This document shows positions 53,484 through 58,142 of a stretch of DNA of 58,142 nucleotides, one piece after another. Source of the DNA: Pseudobdellovibrionaceae bacterium (GTDB lineage: Bacteria > Bdellovibrionota > Bdellovibrionia > Bdellovibrionales > Bdellovibrionaceae); the NCBI GenBank assembly GCA_016785955.1, contig JAEUWH010000092.1, forward strand, positions 1 to 58,142. The letters run 5' to 3'. Position numbers and translations under genes: made by a program. Position 1 is the first letter of the stretch, and each line of letters opens with the position of its first letter. The notes below the pieces were generated by a model that saw nothing but the letters and a program-made list of their open reading frames with translations, was not told the DNA's origin and searched no databases.

Positions 53484-53644
53484 GATATAAGTGCTGCCGC
53501 CTGGTTGCGAGGCAAAATAGCGTATAAGTTTTGGACAACTCAGAAACTACTTCAAAGCCATTTAATTAGTATGGAGAATTCTTCCAAACTAAGGCATAAC
53601 CAGAACCGGTTGTTCGTAAGAATAACGCATTTTTTCCCCCTCTT

Positions 53645-53672
53645 GCCTCTTTGAAAAAAGGGGCTTTTTTTT
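53645..53672 (+). terminator. Rho-independent terminator
   Basis: GCCTCTTT, loop GAAA, AAAGGGGC (one T-G pair), then eight T. It lies 160 bases after the 5'-nucleotidase stop. Confidence 0.85.
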
Positions 53673-53704
53673 GTCTCTAGTTAAACTCAACCAGCGTGTA
53701 TAAA

Positions 53705-53734
53705 TAGACACTATACGACTAGACACTACACGAC
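53705..53734 (+). repeat. Tandem 15-bp repeat
   Basis: TAGACACTATACGAC and TAGACACTACACGAC side by side, one difference. It lies just upstream of the promoter for the outer-membrane protein gene, so it could be a regulator site. Confidence 0.75.
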
Positions 53735-53755
53735 GCCAAACAAGCCGACAATGTG

Positions 53756-53784
53756 TTGACAGAAATCGACAAAACTCGTCTGAT
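53756..53784 (+). promoter_or_regulatory. Promoter for the outer-membrane protein gene
   Basis: Perfect TTGACA, a 17-nt spacer, then TCTGAT; the ATG follows nine bases later with no Shine-Dalgarno. The mRNA would be leaderless or nearly so. Confidence 0.6.
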
Positions 53785-53793
53785 TAAAAAACT

Positions 53794-54372
53794 ATGAAAA
53801 CACTGTTCATTATTTTTTGTTCTATTTTGCTCAGCTTTGCCGTTCAGGCACAAACCGTACAAAACACACCTCCACCGGCAAGAAAAAATCGCGTCGGTAA
53901 TATTGATCCTGGCGAAAAGGAAAAATACCGCACTCGTTTTGAAGCCAAAGATTCGCGCTATTTCGCATTTGGTCCTGGGTTTGGAACCAATTTGAACAAT
54001 AAAGACGTTCTTTATGCTTTTACGTTTGGTTACGAGTGGGAAGTCGGTACACAAGGAGCCTTGCTGGCCGAGTTATCGGGGGTATTTGGCGATGGCACGA
54101 CATTCGCTTCGGGTGGCATCGGTGGAAAATATTTTTTCACTGACGAGGACACATCACCATTCGTGAAAGGTCTTTTTGGAATGGGTTTAGCCAGCGCAAA
54201 AGGAAGCTCGGACACGGCCAGTGGGTTTGCGGGCAAAGTCGGCGTCGGGATGACATTTTTTCGAACGTCTACCAAGCATCTTGAGGTTTCTGCTGATTAT
54301 TCGTCTATTTTTAAATCAACTCCGCAGGGCACCCCCGGTGTTGTAGTTATTGCACTCACGTTGCTTTATTAA
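53794..54372 (+). CDS. Predicted outer-membrane beta-barrel protein
   Basis: A 192-residue protein with a signal peptide (MKTLFIIFCSILLSFAVQAQ) and a mature part made of alternating strands, ending in LTLLY, like small barrels of the OmpX or OmpA type. The first 35 mature residues are Pro- and charge-rich. It has no Shine-Dalgarno but a good promoter just upstream. Its stop is two bases from the next ATG, so it forms an operon with the transglutaminase-like gene. Confidence 0.65.
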   Translation: MKTLFIIFCSILLSFAVQAQTVQNTPPPARKNRVGNIDPGEKEKYRTRFEAKDSRYFAFGPGFGTNLNNKDVLYAFTFGYEWEVGTQGALLAELSGVFGDGTTFASGGIGGKYFFTDEDTSPFVKGLFGMGLASAKGSSDTASGFAGKVGVGMTFFRTSTKHLEVSADYSSIFKSTPQGTPGVVVIALTLLY

Positions 54373-54374
54373 AA

Positions 54375-54965
54375 ATGAGCCCAGCGTCCAAGTTATTTAA
54401 AAAGTTGGCTCAGGTCTATGATACGCCAATCAAAGTTCAAAAGTACTTATCCACTTTTAAATACAATAAGAAAAGCACAATGCGCTCGGCCTACCAGACG
54501 TGGCAACATCAAGAGGCGCATTGCATGGAAGGCGCCTTTCTTGCCGCCGCGATATTAGAGTGCGTTGGTTATCCGCCATTGTTCGTAAGTTTCGAAAGTA
54601 TCGACTTGCTAGAACACGTCATTTTTGTTTACAAAAAAAATGGTTATTGGGGATCTATTGGCTTTTCTAGAGACCAAGGATTGAAGGGACGTAAACCTAT
54701 TTTTAAAAGTATTCGCGCCCTAACATTAAGTTACTATGAACCCTACGTTGATAAAACCGGCCGCATCACGGCTTATCAGTTGGCCCATCTCGATGATTCC
54801 CAATCAAACTGGCGTGATTCAAAAAGAAATGTGTGGAAAGCCGAGACTTATCTTTTGCAGCTGCCCCACATAAAACTTCGCAGTTCCCAGAAAAAATTTC
54901 TTAAAATTAAAAATCGTTATCTAAAACAAGGGCCCATGCCAGCCAAAGACTATTGGGTTTATTGA
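54375..54965 (+). CDS. Transglutaminase-like cysteine protein
   Basis: A 196-residue protein without a signal peptide. HCMEGAFLAAAILECVGYPPLFVSF near residues 49-73 resembles the Cys-bearing helix of transglutaminase-like papain folds, and LEHVIFVYKKNGYWGSIG near 79 the His strand. A third catalytic Asp or Asn is not certain. It may be a protease or amidase, or a non-catalytic relative. It lies two bases after the outer-membrane protein gene and overlaps the convergent membrane gene by seven bases. Confidence 0.6.
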   Translation: MSPASKLFKKLAQVYDTPIKVQKYLSTFKYNKKSTMRSAYQTWQHQEAHCMEGAFLAAAILECVGYPPLFVSFESIDLLEHVIFVYKKNGYWGSIGFSRDQGLKGRKPIFKSIRALTLSYYEPYVDKTGRITAYQLAHLDDSQSNWRDSKRNVWKAETYLLQLPHIKLRSSQKKFLKIKNRYLKQGPMPAKDYWVY

Positions 54966-56005
54966 CTAGGACAGACGCTTTTCATTTTCAATTCGGCATC
55001 CTTCAGAATCGCCAACCGTTGACTTTCCCTACGATTTTCATTGTTATTTTCACTCTGGTTTTCGCCAACCGCCCCCTCAGATGCTTGCAACGATCGAATG
55101 ACGGCATTTAAAACATCGCAGTCTGCATGAGCATGCCTAACGATCGACGCAAAAGTATCCAGGTCATTCGCGTGTACATTCGTCTTTGACAGTATCAGTA
55201 GTAACTCTTTTGCCACATTCGTATTTTTAGCCAGTGCTGAAGCGATATAAGGGCTACGATGATAGGCAGCCTCCAGAATTGCCGCCGGAGTATTGTGATT
55301 CAGCGCAAATGCATAGTCCAGTTGTGATTTATCTTTATTTCGATCATATATTTCCTCTAACAGCTTTGTATCAGAATTTTGATGCTTGATAACAGCCGCC
55401 ACCGTATTCAAATTTTCTGTCAATGAAATCATTGCCAACACTTCTCGATCGACATAATTTGTTGTCAAAGCGGCGGCAATAAAAGCCTCATCCTCTAACT
55501 GAAGATCCGTATGCGTGCGCGTATGCGTATGCGTCTCGAGTCTCGAAACAATTTCTTGCTTTATCCATTCCGCTTCTGCACCCGCATGATGTGAAAAATT
55601 CTGCAAGATCCTGGTTCTTTGCTCCTGAATCCTAACGGCCAATTTATATCTATTTAGTTTTTCTTGCCTCTGTTGAAGTCCACTGTACAAACCATACCCA
55701 CAAATACCCATACTTGCGAACAAAGATACAAAGCCCAACACTTTGAAAACTCTGCTCGCCCGCCCTTGTAATCGCCAAAAAACCCAAATAAAAAAACTGC
55801 ACGCCGCTGCAAAACAAGGGATAAAAAGAAACCCGATCGCCGCCGTAGAACTCGAAGACTGTGTGATACTCCAATACATGATTCCGCTGCAGACAAGAAA
55901 CATAAGCAAAGCATACCCAAGTCCGTCACGCTGGCCTTTGAAAAACAAATACAAAGCCCCTAGGCCCACAAAAACAGGAAATAAAATATAGAAAATAAAT
56001 AACAT
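54959..56005 (-). CDS. Membrane protein with LRV/HEAT-like helical repeats
   Basis: A 348-residue protein of unknown family. Four hydrophobic helices occupy residues 1-108. After a charged linker, with a His-Thr run (ETHTHTRTHTD near 158) coded by a hexamer repeat, come helical repeats of the type ALAKNTNVAKELLLIL and ALNHNTPAAILEAAY, which recall leucine-rich-variant repeats. The C-terminus is rich in Asn and Glu. The repeats probably face the cytoplasm and bind a protein. A perfect -35 box and a -10 box end seven bases before the ATG. Confidence 0.65.
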   Translation of the reverse strand: MLFIFYILFPVFVGLGALYLFFKGQRDGLGYALLMFLVCSGIMYWSITQSSSSTAAIGFLFIPCFAAACSFFIWVFWRLQGRASRVFKVLGFVSLFASMGICGYGLYSGLQQRQEKLNRYKLAVRIQEQRTRILQNFSHHAGAEAEWIKQEIVSRLETHTHTRTHTDLQLEDEAFIAAALTTNYVDREVLAMISLTENLNTVAAVIKHQNSDTKLLEEIYDRNKDKSQLDYAFALNHNTPAAILEAAYHRSPYIASALAKNTNVAKELLLILSKTNVHANDLDTFASIVRHAHADCDVLNAVIRSLQASEGAVGENQSENNNENRRESQRLAILKDAELKMKSVCPSQ

Positions 56006-56012
56006 TTTGGTC

Positions 56013-56042
56013 AGTAAATCGGATCTCCCTGTTCACTGTCAA
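56013..56042 (-). promoter_or_regulatory. Promoter for the membrane repeat protein
   Basis: Minus strand: TTGACA, 18-nt spacer, TTTACT, seven bases, then ATG at 56005. Leaderless-type arrangement. Confidence 0.6.
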
Positions 56043-56187
56043 AAGGAATCACGCGTGTCTAAACAGAATGGGTGATGAAAAATATTGTACACTCATATGT
56101 TCAGCTATGATTTCAATTTGAGACACATTCACATTCTGTATTTCTGCAGAAAAAAATTGTGACATATTTATAGAACGGGGGAATTGC

Positions 56188-56778
56188 ATGTATATCTTAA
56201 ACCTTGTTCTTTTAATGTCTTTCATTTGGTCGCAGTCAATGGCGAAACCTAACACCGAACTCTCTCCAGAGAGCTTCTCGTCAGCTTCACTGACCATCGC
56301 CTTTGATAAAACAATAAAATTAAATAGGAAAAATAACTTTCGTTTTCCGGTGATGATTGATTCCCATAATAAATGCACATTGTATGCGACCCAGCCAATG
56401 GTGATCCGTGTAGGAACGGAATGGAAGTCAGAATCCAAAACTGAATGGAATGATTGGGACCTTAAAAATTTCAGTTTTAAACTGACGAATCGAAATAAAA
56501 ATGTGACGCTAAATTGCGACTTAAATTTAACGGGTGAAATTCTACTTTTTAATTCTGACACCAAACACAAAGCCCTCGCTGAATGTACTAAAAAAGGCGG
56601 ACGCACGCACAGCTCACCAAAATCTGCGTTAGCCAGACAAACTTATTGCGTCAAGCGCATTCCAAAATTGAAATATAAACAGTTCAGAAATGCCTTCGCA
56701 AAATCTAGCATTTCTATTCAGATCGATTTAAGTAGTGAAAACGTGAAAAATTTTGAGACATCGTCGGGGTTCCGATGA
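56188..56778 (+). CDS. Secreted hypothetical protein, 3' end replaced by an insertion sequence
   Basis: It has a signal peptide (YILNLVLLMSFIWSQSMA) and GGGGGA before the ATG. The mature part is basic and beta-rich, with four Cys near 63, 111, 134 and 154 that may form two disulfides. Family unknown. The left end of the insertion sequence begins at about 56754, so the last seven or so residues (ETSSGFR) come from the element. The native protein was probably longer, but I cannot tell by how much. Confidence 0.6.
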   Translation: MYILNLVLLMSFIWSQSMAKPNTELSPESFSSASLTIAFDKTIKLNRKNNFRFPVMIDSHNKCTLYATQPMVIRVGTEWKSESKTEWNDWDLKNFSFKLTNRNKNVTLNCDLNLTGEILLFNSDTKHKALAECTKKGGRTHSSPKSALARQTYCVKRIPKLKYKQFRNAFAKSSISIQIDLSSENVKNFETSSGFR

Positions 56779-57979
56779 TGAGGGCTTTGAGCTTATCTTT
56801 CTCATCCCATTCAAGATATTGTAAGTATTTATCAACGGCCGATTTTTTTCGAGTCTTGATCTTTGGTTTTACTGGTTTTTTGGGCGTAGGTATTGGCAAA
56901 TATGTGTTTCCGTTTTGATCAAGTCGGTAAATGGCTTGGTTGCTATCGGTGGCGATGAACATCATCAACGCCACGGCCTTAACGTAGGCTCCATAAACCG
57001 CTTCGTTAGGAGTTTTCTTACCTAACGCCCTGGTGGCGCGGTTTGCGTTCCAACGCTCATTATAGCCCTTCGTGTTCAGCGCTATAGATTCATAACTTTC
57101 AAATTTTCCCATCGCATAGAACTCGCGATCATCCTGTTTGTGCGTGTTTTCAACTTTTCCGTTTAACTCTTTCACTCCGACCGGTATCAGTCGATGAATG
57201 ATTCCATTTTCTGCACACCAGCGGTCCATAGCGTGCTCGCCGGTTACCCCGCGCCCTTGGGAACTAAATTTGTCGGTAAAGGCGGTGTCATTGTCCGTTT
57301 GGATTTCCATAATGTAAAATGGACATTCTTTAAGTAACTCCGCTAAGAACATGAGTACACTCGGCAAATCTTTGTTGTGATAACATCTAATCAAGCGCCA
57401 ACTGGAGTGATGATCAACGCAGCTTAATTGATAGTACTGACGACCCTCTACTTTATATGGAACATACTTAAAATCCATTTGTAAATACCCGCAGAACGGC
57501 CTTCTGTAGCGCTTAAGATGTTTCTTGGTTAACTTCTCGGCGATTTTCTTGCTGACCACGCCCGCTCTTTTTAAAATATTAAACACGGTACTTGATGGCA
57601 CCAAAATATTATAGATTTTTTCTGCCAGATCAGAGATCCTAAGTGGCCCTAAATATGGCTCTACCCTGCGGATTGCGAGTACTTTTTTTTCAACTCTTGG
57701 CTTTGTTTTATTAGGAGATCGCCGCGGCTTGCGGCTCTTGGTAAACAAACTCTTAAGTCTGCGAGACTTAATCAACCTATTCGCCCACTTACTAAAAAAA
57801 TCGACCGACACTCCCTCATGCGAACAACAAGACTCAATACTTTTAGGGCTTAAGGCGATCTTCCTGAGCTTCATCCATCGACTACGTGCCTCAGCATCCT
57901 TTAATTGATTTGCCTCTGCAGCTAGTCTGGGTATCATCAGTCTTAGTTCTTCTTTTGCTTTTAACTTCTTTTGAGACAT
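56714..57979 (-). CDS. Integrase-type DDE transposase (IS481-like)
   Basis: A 421-residue transposase. An N-terminal helix-turn-helix region (about 40-100) with SLFTKSRKPRRSPNKTKP is followed by the rve core: LQMDFKYVP (first Asp), EIQTDNDTAFT (second Asp) and KELNGKVENTHKQDDREF (Glu). These suggest the IS481 group, though I cannot exclude another integrase-type family. The last 12 or so codons, NFSRFHYLNRSE, lie outside the terminal repeat at 56754, so the natural stop was probably different or supplied by the target site. Confidence 0.85.
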   Translation of the reverse strand: MSQKKLKAKEELRLMIPRLAAEANQLKDAEARSRWMKLRKIALSPKSIESCCSHEGVSVDFFSKWANRLIKSRRLKSLFTKSRKPRRSPNKTKPRVEKKVLAIRRVEPYLGPLRISDLAEKIYNILVPSSTVFNILKRAGVVSKKIAEKLTKKHLKRYRRPFCGYLQMDFKYVPYKVEGRQYYQLSCVDHHSSWRLIRCYHNKDLPSVLMFLAELLKECPFYIMEIQTDNDTAFTDKFSSQGRGVTGEHAMDRWCAENGIIHRLIPVGVKELNGKVENTHKQDDREFYAMGKFESYESIALNTKGYNERWNANRATRALGKKTPNEAVYGAYVKAVALMMFIATDSNQAIYRLDQNGNTYLPIPTPKKPVKPKIKTRKKSAVDKYLQYLEWDEKDKLKALIIGTPTMSQNFSRFHYLNRSE

Positions 57980-58132
57980 CTTCGATTCCTTTCAAAGATT
58001 AAAATTATTTGGTAGTAAAATTAAACACTTGAACGAGCTTAGATGTCTCTCTTTCTATAAATCAAAAGAAATACCAGAATCAATACCTCAATAACCACAA
58101 TAACTTGTGCGGAATTCTCCGCCGATGTCCCA
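56754..58132 (-). mobile_element. Insertion sequence with imperfect terminal inverted repeats
   Basis: Left end (plus strand) TGAGACATCGTCGGGG, then TTCCG; right end (minus strand) TGGGACATCGGCGGAG, then AATTCCG. These are inverted and alike over about 20 bases, and both begin with TG, as in integrase-type elements. The element is about 1379 bp and carries one transposase gene. I see no clear target-site duplication in the flanks. Two further GAGACATC copies lie inside, at 57973 and 58042. Confidence 0.8.
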
Positions 58133-58142
58133 AAGTTCTCTA

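Larger units (their letters stand above)
53484..53793. other. Intergenic region with terminator, tandem repeat and promoter
   Basis: This 310-base stretch has no gene. It contains a terminator at 53645-53672, a 15-bp tandem repeat at 53705-53734 and a promoter at 53756. The terminator is 160 bases from the upstream stop, so it either ends a long 3' UTR or closes a small RNA starting near 53535 after TATAAG at 53523. Confidence 0.5.

Noticed and set aside
56049-56606. 185-codon minus-strand frame opposite the secreted hypothetical
   Set aside because: The plus-strand gene has a signal peptide and a strong ribosome-binding site; the antisense frame has neither.

Overview
The window looks like chromosomal DNA of a Gram-negative bacterium of the Bdellovibrionota, most like Bdellovibrio itself. 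This is inferred from gene content and protein style: a PilZ protein with an N-terminal GYF-like domain, many secreted or outer-membrane hypotheticals, REC and REC-GGDEF signalling proteins, a cysteine-poor DksA-like protein and an LPS heptose epimerase. The sequence is moderately AT-rich and densely coded on both strands. I saw no tRNA, rRNA, CRISPR array or prophage.

Layout. 1-5.4 kb: a lipoprotein, YacG, HU, 6-phosphofructokinase, a Tat-exported FAD oxidase gene broken by one in-frame TAA, and a secreted hypothetical. 5.5-9.7 kb: GltS, an OsmC-like protein, an agmatinase-type enzyme, an alpha/beta hydrolase-like protein and an O-methyltransferase. 9.8-15 kb: PilZ protein, a trxB-response regulator pair, two short-chain dehydrogenases, a 2Fe-2S ferredoxin and a perfect 36-bp palindrome. 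15-20 kb: trmB with a histidine phosphatase, an MFS transporter, and a REC-GGDEF protein coupled to a cation efflux protein. 20-29.5 kb: leuS, speA, a lytic transglycosylase, an RRM protein, a peptide-binding protein, a second ureohydrolase and the DksA-like protein. 30-41.5 kb: TetR, a penicillin-binding-protein-like transpeptidase, FxsA, exonuclease III, a circularly permuted ATP-grasp protein coupled to CorA, a PhoD-like phosphatase, a FadL-like porin, a divergent SelO-like pseudokinase with copies of a short repeat on both sides, and an esterase with an S41 protease. 43-50.7 kb: hldD, an aromatic amino acid hydroxylase and a TrmJ-type methylase overlap by ATGA; on the other strand hppD, hmgA and ribD form a second coupled cluster. 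Together these give phenylalanine to tyrosine and 4-hydroxyphenylpyruvate to maleylacetoacetate; the transaminase and the last two steps are not here. 51-58 kb: a PIF1-like helicase, a HAD-type 5'-nucleotidase, an outer-membrane protein with a transglutaminase-like partner, a membrane protein with helical repeats, and an integrase-type insertion sequence that has cut off the end of a secreted-protein gene.

Themes. (1) Polyamine synthesis: SpeA plus two arginase/agmatinase-fold enzymes. (2) Tyrosine catabolism in two mixed operons. (3) Many genes without a Shine-Dalgarno have a sigma70-type -10 box 6 or 7 nt before ATG, so leaderless mRNAs seem common. (4) A short dispersed repeat (core GGTWGGTAAKGACAG-like) lies only between genes. 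(5) One structured 91-bp intergenic element lies next to ribD.
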